Source: Bradyrhizobium guangdongense (GTDB lineage: Bacteria; Pseudomonadota; Alphaproteobacteria; Rhizobiales; Xanthobacteraceae). From it: a stretch of DNA of 64,000 bases. The stretch is from contig NZ_PPPT01000021.1 in assembly GCF_006483445.1 (NCBI RefSeq), positions 1 through 64,000 on the forward strand. Direction: 5' to 3'. Within the stretch, counting starts at the first letter, position 1; the number at the start of each line of letters is the position of its first letter. Both the position numbers and the translations under genes were made by a program. Of the stretch, positions 1-8,506 are shown piece after piece. The notes below the pieces were generated by a model that saw only the letters and a program-made list of their open reading frames with translations, had not been told where the DNA came from and made no database searches.

Positions 1-1957
1 CGAGCACGACGTTGCCGCTCTCGAACATCAGCTTGCCGCCGTGGGGCATCGCGTCGCGGGCATTGATCGCGAGGTTGAGAAGCGCGGTCGCGAGCTGCGA
101 CGGATCGACGGTCGCATGCCACGCCTCCGCCTCCAGCCGCAGCGTGATCTCGATCTGCTCGCCGAGCGTCGGTCGCAGCAGTTTTGCCGTGTCCGCGATC
201 AGGAAGTTGACGTCGACGTCGCGCGGCTCAAGCGGTTGCTTGCGCGAAAACGCCAGCAATTGCTGCGTAAGGTTCGCGCCGCGCGTCGCCGCGTCGTCGA
301 TCATCCTGGCGATCGCCGCAAGGCTGGGGCGGTCGGAAACGCCGTCGGCAAGGATCTCGATGGTGCCGACGATCACCGTCAGGATGTTGTTGAAGTCGTG
401 GGCAACGCCGCCCGTGAGCTGGCCGATCGCATCCATCTTCTGCGCCTGCCGCAACTGCTCCTGGGCGGCCTTCTGCTCGGTGATATCGCGCACCGTGACG
501 ACGAACCGGCGCCCTTCATGATCGCTCGCGATCTCGCCGACGGCCCATTCCATCGGAAAGGCCGAACCGTCCCTGCGCCGTCCCTCGCGTTCGCGGCGGG
601 CGTCGCCGATCCAGGAGTCCGCCGCCCGCGCGCCGTCGGCCGACTGGCCCGCAATTGCCCGATCCGGCAGGAGCAACAGTCCTCCGATCGCCTGGCCGAC
701 GACCTCCTCGGCGCGATAACCGAAGATGCGCTCGGCTGGTGCGCTGAAGTTGAGCACTATTCCGTTCTGGTCGATCAGAATGAGACCGTCGACGGAGTAG
801 TCCATGATGGTCTTGAGCTCTTCGCGCGCACGGGCCTGAATGCGTTCGGCGGTCTCCGCAATGACGCGGGCGCGCGCGGCGCGCTCCTGATCGGCGCGAG
901 CCGCTGCGACCTGATTTTGCATCCGGAACTGGCGTGCGAGCAGAAAGCCGCCGATCGCAAGCAGAAGGATCGCCGCGGTCGTGACCCCCGCGATCAATGC
1001 CGCGAGCTGGCGCCAGGACGACAGCACGGCGTCCTCTGCTTCACTGACGGTGACGACGAGCGGGTATCCCTGAACCGTGTGAAGTGCGACGACCGCGGCG
1101 GGGCTGGCCTTTCCGTCGGCGCTCGTGCGCAGCCTGCCTTCCTCCGCCCCTGCAATCGTCTTCTCGAAGAAGGCCTTGAGCTGCGGATTCAACTCGCCTG
1201 CGTCCTCCGGCGGCGGCTGCTGAACCAGCAGCATGCCGTCCCGCCGGTACAGCGAAATCGCTCCCTGCCTGCCCGGCAGCAGCGAGGCGAAGATCTTCTC
1301 GAACCGGTTTTTCGAGACCGTTCCGAGCATGACACCGAGAAACGTGCCGTCGGTCGCGCTGATGCGGTGAACGAGGAAAAGCGTCTGCTGACCGGTGACG
1401 CGATTGGTCTGCGCTTCCGTGATGATGTAGCCGCGATCCGGTTCGTCTCGGAGCTGCTTGAATTGATCGCGGTCGGCCGCGTTGACGTCCGGCGGCGGCC
1501 ACGAGCGCGAGGAGTTGATAAGCTGCCCGCGGCTGTTGAGGACCGACAGGGCGTCGATGTCGGACGACACGGCGACCATTTCGCGGAGGACGTCGAAGAT
1601 CGCAGGCGTTGCGACAAACTGCTCGAGTTGCTCGGGCGTTCGAATGCCGGCAGCCGAGAACCGCTCCTCGAGATTCGAAAGGTTGAGATCTGTGCTGAAG
1701 AAGATGCGGTGTGTATGGGTGGCGATGGCAAGGCTCAGCCGCGAGAGATTTTCAGCGGCGTCCGATAGCGCCTTCTGACGGGTCGCGAACATCGCAAGGC
1801 TCGCCACCACGCTCAGGCCGATCGCAAAGGCGGCGCAAATGGCTGCAACCCAGAGAATTGGTGCTCGTGCCCGCGATGGAGCCGGCTTGGCCTCGGTCGC
1901 CTCGGCGCAACGCGGAGGCTCCCCGACGGCTTGCGTTGACAGATTAAGCGCCGACAT
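1..1957 (-). CDS. membrane PAS sensor histidine kinase (3' end beyond window)
   Basis: The frame is open from an ATG at 1957 to the left edge, giving 652 codons without a stop. Residues about 33-60 form a first membrane segment. They are followed by a roughly 220-residue periplasmic region of dCache/PDC type, a second membrane segment (sequence ALIAGVTTAAILLLAIGGFL), a PAS domain (ILIDQNGIVLNFSAPAERIF) with a following PAC-like region, a HisKA H-box with phospho-acceptor His in GGVAHDFNNILTVI, and the start of the ATPase domain (N-box NLAINARDAMPHGGKL). It should autophosphorylate on His in response to a periplasmic ligand. The H-box style is common in hybrid kinases, so a C-terminal receiver may lie off the edge. 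It is divergent from the binding protein at 2232, so a shared signal is possible but unproven. Confidence 0.85.
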   Translation of the reverse strand, partial: MSALNLSTQAVGEPPRCAEATEAKPAPSRARAPILWVAAICAAFAIGLSVVASLAMFATRQKALSDAAENLSRLSLAIATHTHRIFFSTDLNLSNLEERFSAAGIRTPEQLEQFVATPAIFDVLREMVAVSSDIDALSVLNSRGQLINSSRSWPPPDVNAADRDQFKQLRDEPDRGYIITEAQTNRVTGQQTLFLVHRISATDGTFLGVMLGTVSKNRFEKIFASLLPGRQGAISLYRRDGMLLVQQPPPEDAGELNPQLKAFFEKTIAGAEEGRLRTSADGKASPAAVVALHTVQGYPLVVTVSEAEDAVLSSWRQLAALIAGVTTAAILLLAIGGFLLARQFRMQNQVAAARADQERAARARVIAETAERIQARAREELKTIMDYSVDGLILIDQNGIVLNFSAPAERIFGYRAEEVVGQAIGGLLLLPDRAIAGQSADGARAADSWIGDARREREGRRRDGSAFPMEWAVGEIASDHEGRRFVVTVRDITEQKAAQEQLRQAQKMDAIGQLTGGVAHDFNNILTVIVGTIEILADGVSDRPSLAAIARMIDDAATRGANLTQQLLAFSRKQPLEPRDVDVNFLIADTAKLLRPTLGEQIEITLRLEAEAWHATVDPSQLATALLNLAINARDAMPHGGKLMFESGNVVL

Positions 1958-2231
1958 CGCGCCGCATTTCGTGAGGCTCCGGGCGAGAGACCACCTGACA
2001 GGACGCGCGGCTTGCCTGATCCTGGCCGCGAGTCGCAGTCTCACTTATTTGCACGGTTCGCCCGAAAGGCTCAATCGGCGCAACCAGTGCGCGCCTGGAC
2101 GACATTCTGCCCAAGTATGATGATACCAAAGCCGAGTTGCGGCGGGTGGTTGAAGCGCCGTCAGCCGGACAGCCCGTCGCCAGCCAATCCGCCCGGTGCT
2201 ATCGAGTGGTGCTGCGACGGGGCGGAATCAC
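1958..2231. promoter_or_regulatory. divergent intergenic region between kinase and binding protein
   Basis: This 274-base spacer separates the start codons of a leftward kinase gene and a rightward binding-protein gene, so it must hold both promoters. I could not assign clear -35/-10 boxes or an inverted repeat. Short open frames here have no convincing start or homology. Confidence 0.4.
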
Positions 2232-3416
2232 ATGAGCCGAATTTCCGATGTGCTGGCAAAGCTGGTGCTTGCCCTGGCTTGGGGACTCCTGCCGTGGGCC
2301 ACGCAATCAGCCGTCGGCGCCGACATCACCGTCGGCGTGATCGCCGGAGTTTCAGGCCTTGGCGCCTCCTATGGCGCGGGGATCGTGCAGGGTGCCGAAA
2401 TGGCGGCGCGGGAGATCAACGCGGCCGGCGGCATCAACGGACGACAGATCAAGCTCGTCATTGCCGACGACACGACGACGCCGGCGCGCTCAGCAATCGT
2501 CATGCGGCGCCTGATCACATCAGGAGTCGACCTGATTGTCGGGGGATGGGGAAGTCCGCAGGTGATGGCCAACATGGACATCGCCGAGCAGGCAGGCGTG
2601 CCCTACGTCGTGGTGGGCGCAACCAACCCTGCCATTACGAATCCGCGCAACAGGTGGACGTTTCGGGTCATCCAGACCGATGCGGCGATGAGCGAGCACC
2701 TCGCGCAAATCCTGACCCGAGATCTCCGCCTCAAGCGCATCGCGGTCATCAGCGATTCCAACGATTACGGCACCGGCAATCGCGACATCTTCCTGGCGGC
2801 GCTCGACCGGCAGGGGCTGAAGCCTGTCGAGACGCAGTCCTATCAGAGTGCGGACAAGGATTTCTCGGCACAGCTCATCAGGATTCGCAGCGCTGCACCC
2901 GAGGCTATCGCGATTTTCGGGACCATTCCGGCCGCGCCTGCCATCATGAACCAGGCGCGCGAGCTCGGATTGAAGGGCCGCTTTGCCGGCACCGGCGGTC
3001 TTGCCAACGAGCTGCTGCTGTCGCTTGCGCCGACCGCTTCCAACGGCACGGTGGTTACGACCTATTTCAGCGAGGAGGTCGATGCCGACGCCGATGCCTG
3101 GGCCGCCCGCTACCGCAACGAGTTTTCCTCCGGTTCGGCGCCGGCCCGGCCGGTGCTTGCGGCCTGGGAGTATCGGGCGATCACCAGCATCGTTGCGCCC
3201 TGCCTGAAGAAGACCGGTGCCGAACGCGTGCCGTTGCGCGACTGCATCGCAGGCTGGCGGGGACGCGTGTTCGGTGTCCCGGCCGATCTGCACTTCGACC
3301 AGACCGGGCAGCTTGTTCAGCCGTCGGTCGTGGTCGAAGTTCGCGACGGAGATTTTCACTTGCTGAAGTCGCTTCGCGAGCCCGCGGCCGAGGCGGCCGG
3401 GACCTCGGCAAAGTGA
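2232..3416 (+). CDS. ABC-type branched-chain amino-acid-like substrate-binding protein (orphan)
   Basis: This 394-residue periplasmic binding protein is of the Leu/Ile/Val (LivJ, Peripla_BP_6) family. I chose the ATG at 2232 because it gives a clean Sec signal peptide (MSRISDVLAKL followed by a hydrophobic core and cleavage near AVGA-DITVGV). An upstream start at 2196 would add 12 residues before it. Family features include ITVGVIAGVSG at the mature N-terminus, EMAAREINAAGGINGRQIKL, and the hinge-region text RIAVISDSNDYGTGNRD. No permease or ATPase genes are adjacent, so it either feeds a transporter encoded elsewhere or presents ligand to a sensor such as the divergent kinase. The ligand cannot be predicted. 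Confidence 0.85.
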   Translation: MSRISDVLAKLVLALAWGLLPWATQSAVGADITVGVIAGVSGLGASYGAGIVQGAEMAAREINAAGGINGRQIKLVIADDTTTPARSAIVMRRLITSGVDLIVGGWGSPQVMANMDIAEQAGVPYVVVGATNPAITNPRNRWTFRVIQTDAAMSEHLAQILTRDLRLKRIAVISDSNDYGTGNRDIFLAALDRQGLKPVETQSYQSADKDFSAQLIRIRSAAPEAIAIFGTIPAAPAIMNQARELGLKGRFAGTGGLANELLLSLAPTASNGTVVTTYFSEEVDADADAWAARYRNEFSSGSAPARPVLAAWEYRAITSIVAPCLKKTGAERVPLRDCIAGWRGRVFGVPADLHFDQTGQLVQPSVVVEVRDGDFHLLKSLREPAAEAAGTSAK

Positions 3417-3435
3417 AGAGGTCGCTGTTCCGCCT

Positions 3436-4122
3436 TCACATCACCCGTGCGGCCGCGCGCTTGTTGGCTTCCATGCGGCGGGCCTGCGACGCTGCGATCT
3501 TCTCCTTCATCAGCGCGACCACTTCGGCGGGGGCAGTGTCCGGCGAGCCCGCATTGAAGGGCGGTGCGGGATTGTATTCGAGCCGGAGCTGGATCGCTTC
3601 GGCGAGTGTGCGGTTGACGAGCAGTGACACCAACGTCAGCGCAAAGTCGATGCCGGCGGTGACGCCGCCGCCGGTGGCCCGGTTGCGGTCGATGCAGACG
3701 CGCGACTTGGTCGGCGTCGCCCCGTAGAGTCCCAGCGCCTCCATCGCGCTCCAATGGGTGGTGGCGCGGTAGCCCTTCAAGAGACCGGCGGCGCCGAGCA
3801 CCAGCGATCCCGTGCAAACGGAGGTGACGAATTTGGCGCCCCCGGCCTGCTTGCGCAGGAAGGCCAGCGTCTCCTCGTCATTGACGAGGTCGTCGGTGCC
3901 GAAGCCGCCGGGCACGCAGATCACGTCGAGCTGCGGGCACTCGGCATAGGTCGTGGTCGGCGTCAGCGTGAGCACGGAATCGCTCGGCACCGGCTCGATG
4001 CGCTTCCAGATCAGATGCACGTTTGCGCCGGGCACGCTGGAAAACACCTGCACGGGGCCGGTGAGATCGAGCTGGGTGACGCGGGGAAATACGAGAAGTC
4101 CGATCTGAAGCGGCTGCGACAT
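3436..4122 (-). CDS. DJ-1/PfpI family protein, isonitrile hydratase-like
   Basis: The protein has 228 residues when started at the ATG at 4122 (MSQPLQIGLL); upstream in-frame sequence lacks family character. The ThiJ/DJ-1 fold is shown by LLVFPRVTQLDLTGP at the N-terminus, a nucleophile elbow [15 protein letters not shown] with Cys at about residue 103, and ATTHWSAMEALG. This layout matches the isonitrile hydratase InhA branch, which converts isonitriles to N-formamides, but glyoxalase- or amidase-like activity is not excluded. It is divergent from a GlxA-type regulator whose own N-terminal domain is of the same fold, so that regulator probably controls it. Confidence 0.8.
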   Translation of the reverse strand: MSQPLQIGLLVFPRVTQLDLTGPVQVFSSVPGANVHLIWKRIEPVPSDSVLTLTPTTTYAECPQLDVICVPGGFGTDDLVNDEETLAFLRKQAGGAKFVTSVCTGSLVLGAAGLLKGYRATTHWSAMEALGLYGATPTKSRVCIDRNRATGGGVTAGIDFALTLVSLLVNRTLAEAIQLRLEYNPAPPFNAGSPDTAPAEVVALMKEKIAASQARRMEANKRAAARVM

Positions 4123-4206
4123 CGGTGGGCTCCGGGAACGTTGGCCTGAAGACAATCGGCTCGAAAGAATTTGCCTTGACGGAAACACGATGCCATGGTG
4201 CCATCC

Positions 4207-4241
4207 TGTCCGAAATGGCATAATTCCCTCATTTTAGGACA
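4207..4241. promoter_or_regulatory. inverted repeat, candidate operator between DJ-1 enzyme and GlxA regulator
   Basis: Arms TGTCCGAAAT (4207-4216) and ATTTTAGGACA (4231-4241) form an interrupted palindrome in the AT-rich spacer between two divergent start codons (4122 and 4271). Spacing of the TGTCC/GGACA half sites, about 30 bases outer to outer, is compatible with a dimeric AraC-type regulator. Binding is inferred. Confidence 0.45.
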
Positions 4242-4270
4242 TATCGTTTCAAGGCTTGGCGGACATTCCC

Positions 4271-5209
4271 ATGATCGGCGTCCTGATCTTTCCGGACTTC
4301 CAGTTGCTCGATGCAGCCGGGCCCATCTCGGTGTTCGAGATTGCCGCGCGTTACACGGGCAAGGTGCCCGCGATCCGCGTGCTCGCGGTGAAAGCCGGCC
4401 CGGTGCGCAGCTCATCCGGAGCTGAGATGCTCGCGCGCGATCTCAAATCGGCCGGCGCCATCTCGACGCTGATCGTGGCGGGCGGCGAGGGGGTCAACAT
4501 GGCGGCGCGCTGTCCGATCACGCTCGCCTTCGTGCAGCGTCTCGCCAGGCGCGGCGTTCGCGTCGCGAGCGTCTGCTCGGGCGCCTATGTGCTCGCCGAG
4601 GCGGGATTGCTCGACGGCAAGCGCGCGACCACGCATTGGGGACGGACGCGCGATTTCGTCGCGCGCTATCCCGGGATCAAGTTCGAGCCCGACCAGATTT
4701 TTACCCGTGACGGCGGCGTGTGGACCTCGGCGGGCATCTCCGCCGGCATCGACCTCGCGCTCGCCATGGTCACCGAGGATCACGGCGAAGCGGTCGCGCA
4801 GGACACCGCGCGCCAGCTCGTGCTCTATCATCGCCGCAGCGGCGGGCAGTCGCAGTTCTCCTCGCTGCTCGAACTGAAGGCGCCGAACGGCCGCTTCGGC
4901 CCGTTGCTCGCCTGGGCGCGCGAAAATCTCGACGCAAGGTTGACGGTCGAAGACCTCGCCGACCGCGCCGGCATGAGCTCGCGGCATTTTGCCCGCGCCT
5001 TCACCGCCGAGACGGGCACGACGCCCTCGAAGGCGATCGAGCGCCTGCGCATCGAGGTGGCGCGCGAGCGCGTGCAGTCGTCGAGCGAGGCGATCGAGCT
5101 CGTGGCGCAATCGACCGGCTTCCGCGATCCGGAGCGGATGCGCCGCGCCTTCATCCGCGCCTTTGGCCAGCCGCCGCAATCGCTGCGCCGCGCGGCGCGG
5201 GCGGTCTGA
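4271..5209 (+). CDS. GlxA family transcriptional regulator (DJ-1/PfpI + AraC HTH)
   Basis: From the ATG at 4271 the product has 312 residues; a TTG at 4256 would add five. The N-terminal DJ-1/PfpI-like domain spans about residues 1-170 (IGVLIFPDFQLLDAAGP; VCSGAYVLAEAG keeps a Cys at the elbow). The C-terminal AraC/XylS double helix-turn-helix spans about 205-305 (ARENLDARLTVEDLADRAGM, SSRHFARAFTAETGTTPSKA, VAQSTGFRDPERMRRAF). This fusion defines the GlxA/FtrA regulator group. Its placement opposite a DJ-1 enzyme suggests autoregulation and control of that neighbour from the shared spacer. Confidence 0.88.
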   Translation: MIGVLIFPDFQLLDAAGPISVFEIAARYTGKVPAIRVLAVKAGPVRSSSGAEMLARDLKSAGAISTLIVAGGEGVNMAARCPITLAFVQRLARRGVRVASVCSGAYVLAEAGLLDGKRATTHWGRTRDFVARYPGIKFEPDQIFTRDGGVWTSAGISAGIDLALAMVTEDHGEAVAQDTARQLVLYHRRSGGQSQFSSLLELKAPNGRFGPLLAWARENLDARLTVEDLADRAGMSSRHFARAFTAETGTTPSKAIERLRIEVARERVQSSSEAIELVAQSTGFRDPERMRRAFIRAFGQPPQSLRRAARAV

Positions 5210-5215
5210 CCGGCG

Positions 5216-5236
5216 GGGGGCGGCAGGGCCGCCCCC
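5216..5236. terminator. strong hairpin between convergent genes
   Basis: A perfect 9-bp stem, GGGGGCGGC / GCCGCCCCC, with a 3-base loop lies 6 bases after the GlxA-type regulator stop and before the convergent small gene. There is no T-run on either side, so this is a terminator-like hairpin rather than a canonical intrinsic terminator. Confidence 0.45.
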
Positions 5237-5249
5237 AAAGGCGTCTTGC

Positions 5250-5546
5250 TCAATTGTGCTTCTTCACGAAGATGCGCGCGCTCTGGACGGACTGAGCGGT
5301 GTGGATGCGTGCGCGTTCCAGCGGCGTGACGACGCCATCCGCCTTGGTCTGATTTTCCAGGTTCTGCACATGGGCCTGACCTTGAACCAGCTTCTGCGTT
5401 TCGCCATAGGTCAGGCGCCCCGAAGCAACGCCGTTGTAGATGCGGTGGGACTGCGCGTTTTGCCGCGCATTGATCCAGGGCGTTCCCGCAAAACTGGTTC
5501 CGGAGGTCACGGCAAGAACCAGCGTGGCAATGACGAGGGACTTCAT
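5250..5546 (-). CDS. small secreted protein of unknown function
   Basis: The product has 98 residues starting at the ATG at 5546, preceded by a good ribosome site (AAGGAG seven bases upstream). Residues 1-20 are a Sec signal peptide with cleavage after SFA. The mature part carries the pattern R-N-A-Q-S-H-R-I-Y-N-G-V-A-S-G-R-L-T-Y-G-E. This belongs to the R..Q..RI..G..SG.LT..E type seen in many small proteobacterial exported proteins of unknown role. Upstream at 5604-5628 there is a near match to the general-stress promoter, which would fit a stress-induced envelope protein. I cannot assign a function. Confidence 0.7.
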   Translation of the reverse strand: MKSLVIATLVLAVTSGTSFAGTPWINARQNAQSHRIYNGVASGRLTYGETQKLVQGQAHVQNLENQTKADGVVTPLERARIHTAQSVQSARIFVKKHN

Positions 5547-5603
5547 GATCGTTCTCCTTTTTTGCGCTTCGCCGCTGAGGACGACACGTCCGCACTGTCG
5601 GCG

Positions 5604-5628
5604 AACGCATCGAGGATAGGGCCGTTGC
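5604..5628 (-). promoter_or_regulatory. weak candidate EcfG-type promoter
   Basis: On the minus strand GCAAC-N16-CGTT lies 57 bases upstream of the ATG at 5546. It differs from the sigma-EcfG consensus GGAAC-N16/17-CGTT by one base in the -35 box. Chance matches at this stringency are possible. Confidence 0.3.
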
Positions 5629-5759
5629 TCACCCCGACTGTGCACGCCGTCACGTTCCCTGCAGTGTTCCGTCGTGCGTGAACTCCGGTTCCGCCAGCGC
5701 GCAGGGCTCGGCGATGGTCCGCCGCCAGCGCGCGCCGGCGGCGGCCTTCGAGCGATCGA

Positions 5760-6776
5760 CTACTTCTTCGACTTCACGTTCTTGTCGTAGAAGGACACGA
5801 TGTGCTCGGCGATGTAGGGAAGGTTGTCTTCGGTGGCGAAATGGCCCGCGTTGAGCCGGTGCATGTCCGCCTTGGGCAGATCCTTCAGATAGGCTTCGCC
5901 ACCTTCCGGCGTGAAGAAGGGGTCATGCTCGCCCCAGAAGATCAACGTCTTCGGCTGGCGATCCCGCAGGAATTTCTGCCATTGCGGGTAGAGCTCGACA
6001 TTGGTCCGGTAGTCGTAGAAGAGGTCGAGGTTCAACCGCAGGCCGTTCGGCTTGCGCATGAAGCCGTCGTCGGATTCCCAGGCGTCCTGGCTGATCAGCT
6101 CGGGGTGAGCGGCGCCGGCCAGATACACACCCTTGATGCCGTCATGGGTGTTGAAGGCCGCGAGCGGCGCTTCGGTCTCGGCGGATCGATTGACCCACAG
6201 CGCCTTCCGAAACGCGTCCCAGGCTGGCGAGAAGCCTGTCTCATAGGCATTGGTGTTCTGGATGATCAGCCAGTCGAGCGCCTGCGGATTGCGCCCGACG
6301 ATGCGGAAGCCGACCGGCCCGCCATAGTCCTGCATGAACAGGCCGTAGTGGTCGAAGCCCTTGGCGGCGAGAAACTTCTCCATCGTCACGGAGATGGCTT
6401 CGAACGAGTAGCGGTAGGTCGCCGGGTCCGGCCGGTCGCTGTTGCCAAAACCCTGGTAGTCGGGCGCGATCACGTGGAAGCGCGGCGCGAGTGCGACGAT
6501 GAGATCGCGGTACTGATGCGACGAGGACGGCCAGCCGTGCAGCAGCACGAGCTTCGGGTTCTTCGGATCGCCGGCCTCGCGATAGGCGATGTCGAGCCCG
6601 TCGACGGCGATCGTGCCGTATTTGACCTGATTTGCGGCGACCGTGGTCGTCGTTGCTGCGGTCGATGTTGCCCCGTGCGCCGGAGCGATGATCGCGAGCG
6701 AGCCGGCACTTGAGACGGCGGCGGCGAACAGCGCCGCAAGCAAGCGGAAACGGTTTGTCATGGTCTGATGCTTCAT
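5760..6776 (-). CDS. exported alpha/beta hydrolase, epoxide hydrolase/haloalkane dehalogenase-like
   Basis: This 338-residue protein has an N-terminal signal peptide (a second Met at residue 6 is an equally possible start). After it comes an alpha/beta hydrolase fold: oxyanion motif LLHGWPSSSHQYRDL, nucleophile elbow FMQDYGGPVGFR with Asp in place of Ser, acidic residue near FWGEHDPFF, and catalytic His in NAGHFATED. An Asp nucleophile plus HGxP points to the epoxide hydrolase / haloalkane dehalogenase group. It lies 66 bases downstream of the AhpD-like gene on the same strand, and the pair is divergent from a LysR regulator, so a small regulated catabolic or detoxification unit is likely. 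The substrate is unknown. Confidence 0.82.
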   Translation of the reverse strand: MKHQTMTNRFRLLAALFAAAVSSAGSLAIIAPAHGATSTAATTTTVAANQVKYGTIAVDGLDIAYREAGDPKNPKLVLLHGWPSSSHQYRDLIVALAPRFHVIAPDYQGFGNSDRPDPATYRYSFEAISVTMEKFLAAKGFDHYGLFMQDYGGPVGFRIVGRNPQALDWLIIQNTNAYETGFSPAWDAFRKALWVNRSAETEAPLAAFNTHDGIKGVYLAGAAHPELISQDAWESDDGFMRKPNGLRLNLDLFYDYRTNVELYPQWQKFLRDRQPKTLIFWGEHDPFFTPEGGEAYLKDLPKADMHRLNAGHFATEDNLPYIAEHIVSFYDKNVKSKK

Positions 6777-6842
6777 GTTCGAGAGGGGGAAGGGGTGGCG
6801 GTCACGATGCCGACACCCGGCCGGTTCGGCTGCGGCGCGCGT

Positions 6843-7391
6843 TCAGGCCGCGCGGGTCGCAACGACGGGAAAGTCGATGTCGGTCTTGAACACCTCGTTG
6901 AAATAGTTGGTCCAGGTGTTCAGTGCGACGTGAAGGACGATCTCGATCGCCTGGGCATCGCTGTAGCCGGCGAGCTTCACCGCTGCGAGGTCCGCCTCCG
7001 CGACGTGTCCGCGCGCGCGCGCCACCCTGGCCGCGAAGCGGACCGCGGCATCAGCCTTCGGGTCGTTCGATGCGCCATTGCGGTTCGCGGCGATCTCGCT
7101 GTCGTCGAGGTGGGCGGCGTTCTTGCCGAAATAAGTGTGCGCCGAGAGGCAGTAGCTGCAGCCGTTCACCTCCGCGACGGCGAGCGCGATGCGCTCGCGG
7201 GTGGCGGCCGGCAGCGTGCCTTTGCCGAGCGCGCCGGAGAGGCCGAGATAACCTTCGAGCGCCTGCGGGCTGGTCGATATCAGGCGGAACATGTTGGGCA
7301 CCGAGCCGACTTGCTTGTTGACGGCTTCGAGCAGTGGCCGGGACTTTTCGGGGCCGTCGGCGATCGTGGCGGGGGTCGGGATGCGGGACAT
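6843..7391 (-). CDS. carboxymuconolactone decarboxylase/AhpD-like peroxidase
   Basis: The protein has 182 residues, the usual size of the family. The CMD/AhpD core contains EVNGCSYCLSAHTYFG with Cys78, Cys81 and His85, the CxxCxxxH redox site of AhpD-type alkylhydroperoxidases. Preceding text TRERIALAVAEVNG is also typical. It probably reduces organic peroxides through a dithiol relay. It is the first gene of a leftward pair with the exported hydrolase and starts 119 bases from the divergent LysR regulator at 7511. Confidence 0.85.
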   Translation of the reverse strand: MSRIPTPATIADGPEKSRPLLEAVNKQVGSVPNMFRLISTSPQALEGYLGLSGALGKGTLPAATRERIALAVAEVNGCSYCLSAHTYFGKNAAHLDDSEIAANRNGASNDPKADAAVRFAARVARARGHVAEADLAAVKLAGYSDAQAIEIVLHVALNTWTNYFNEVFKTDIDFPVVATRAA

Positions 7392-7459
7392 CTTGCGGTT
7401 CCTGTTGGTGAATTGGCCTGCTGGGCCAGTGCCGGGAACCTAGTGGCTTCCATTTTTGA

Positions 7460-7476
7460 TAAATAGTGGCTATTAA
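7460..7476. promoter_or_regulatory. candidate LysR operator
   Basis: AATAG-TGG-CTATT (7462-7474) is an interrupted palindrome of the T-N11-A type that LysR proteins bind. It lies in the AT-rich divergent spacer, 36 bases before the LysR start. A second short palindrome, GGAACATTCC, follows at 7483-7492. Confidence 0.35.
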
Positions 7477-7510
7477 TTGGAGGGAACATTCCATTATTTG
7501 AAAGATTGAA

Positions 7511-8425
7511 ATGGATCGTCTCGATGCCATGGCCGCGCTGATCGCGGCGGTCGATGGCGGCAGCCTGTCGGCAGCGTCGCGCGCCCTGGGCATGCCGTTG
7601 CCCACGGTAAGCCGGAAAATCTCGGAGCTCGAAGCTCACTTGCGCACGCAATTGCTGGTGCGGACCAGCCGCAAGCTCGTTCTCACCGAGGCGGGTCTTG
7701 CCTATGTCGCAGCGAGCCGACGCATTCTCGATGAGATCGAAGATGCCGAGCGCACGGCCTCGGGCGAGTATCGCGCACCGCGCGGTCATCTCACCATCAC
7801 GGCACCGGTCGTGTTCGGCCGTTTGCACGTCGAGCCCGTCGTGCTCGACTTTCTCAAGGCCTATCCCGACATTGATGCGCGGCTGGTTCTGGCCGATCAG
7901 TTCGTCAACCTGGTCGACCAGCAGGTCGACGTCGCGATTCGAATTGGTGTGCTGCCGGACAGCAGCATGATCGCGACGCGCATCGGGCAGGTCGGCTGGG
8001 TGACATGCGCGAGCCCGCACTATCTCGAGATGAGGGGCACGCCGGAAACGCCGGCGGCGCTCGACCAGCACGACTGCATCATGTTCGAAGGTGTCTATTC
8101 GAACAATCTCTGGAATTTTGGACGCGGGAAGAAGGCCACGGTTCTGCCGGTTCGTCCGCGCTTTGCCGTGAATACCGCGGATGCCGCCATCGCAGCGGCG
8201 TTGGCATCGGCCGGCATCACTCACGTCTTGTCTTATCAAGTCGCCGGGGCCATCGCCTCCGGCGCGCTGCGCCTCATCCTGCGCCCGCATGAGCCGGAAC
8301 TCCTGCCGGTGCACATCGTCTATGCCGCACAAACGCTGATGCCGCTAAAACTTCGCGCGTTTCTCGATTTCGCCGCGCCCCGGCTCAAGGCTTCGGTCCC
8401 AGATTTCGGCGGTCGAGGCCACTGA
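7511..8425 (+). CDS. LysR family transcriptional regulator
   Basis: The product has 304 residues from ATG. An N-terminal winged helix-turn-helix covers residues 1-60 (MDRLDAMAALIAAVDGGSLS, RALGMPLPTVSRKISELEAH, LLVRTSRKLVLTEAG). A LysR substrate-binding domain covers about 90-295. The text after the HTH (GHLTITAPVVFGRLHVEPVV) resembles the common CrgA-like group. It is transcribed away from the AhpD-like/hydrolase pair and is probably their regulator. The effector is unknown. Confidence 0.9.
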   Translation: MDRLDAMAALIAAVDGGSLSAASRALGMPLPTVSRKISELEAHLRTQLLVRTSRKLVLTEAGLAYVAASRRILDEIEDAERTASGEYRAPRGHLTITAPVVFGRLHVEPVVLDFLKAYPDIDARLVLADQFVNLVDQQVDVAIRIGVLPDSSMIATRIGQVGWVTCASPHYLEMRGTPETPAALDQHDCIMFEGVYSNNLWNFGRGKKATVLPVRPRFAVNTADAAIAAALASAGITHVLSYQVAGAIASGALRLILRPHEPELLPVHIVYAAQTLMPLKLRAFLDFAAPRLKASVPDFGGRGH

Positions 8426-8506
8426 AGCGATCAATATCGATCGCGTGCGGGAATCGACATGAAGGATGGTGGGCTGGCTGGCATCTGATTTTCTATTGGG
8501 AAAGTT

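Noticed and set aside
41..1768. 575-codon rightward open frame at the left edge
   Set aside because: It is antisense to the histidine kinase, whose motifs (H-box, N-box, PAS) are clear on the minus strand. Long antisense frames arise from GC-rich third positions.
2012..3727. 571-codon rightward open frame
   Set aside because: It is out of frame with the binding protein at 2232, which has a signal peptide and family motifs.
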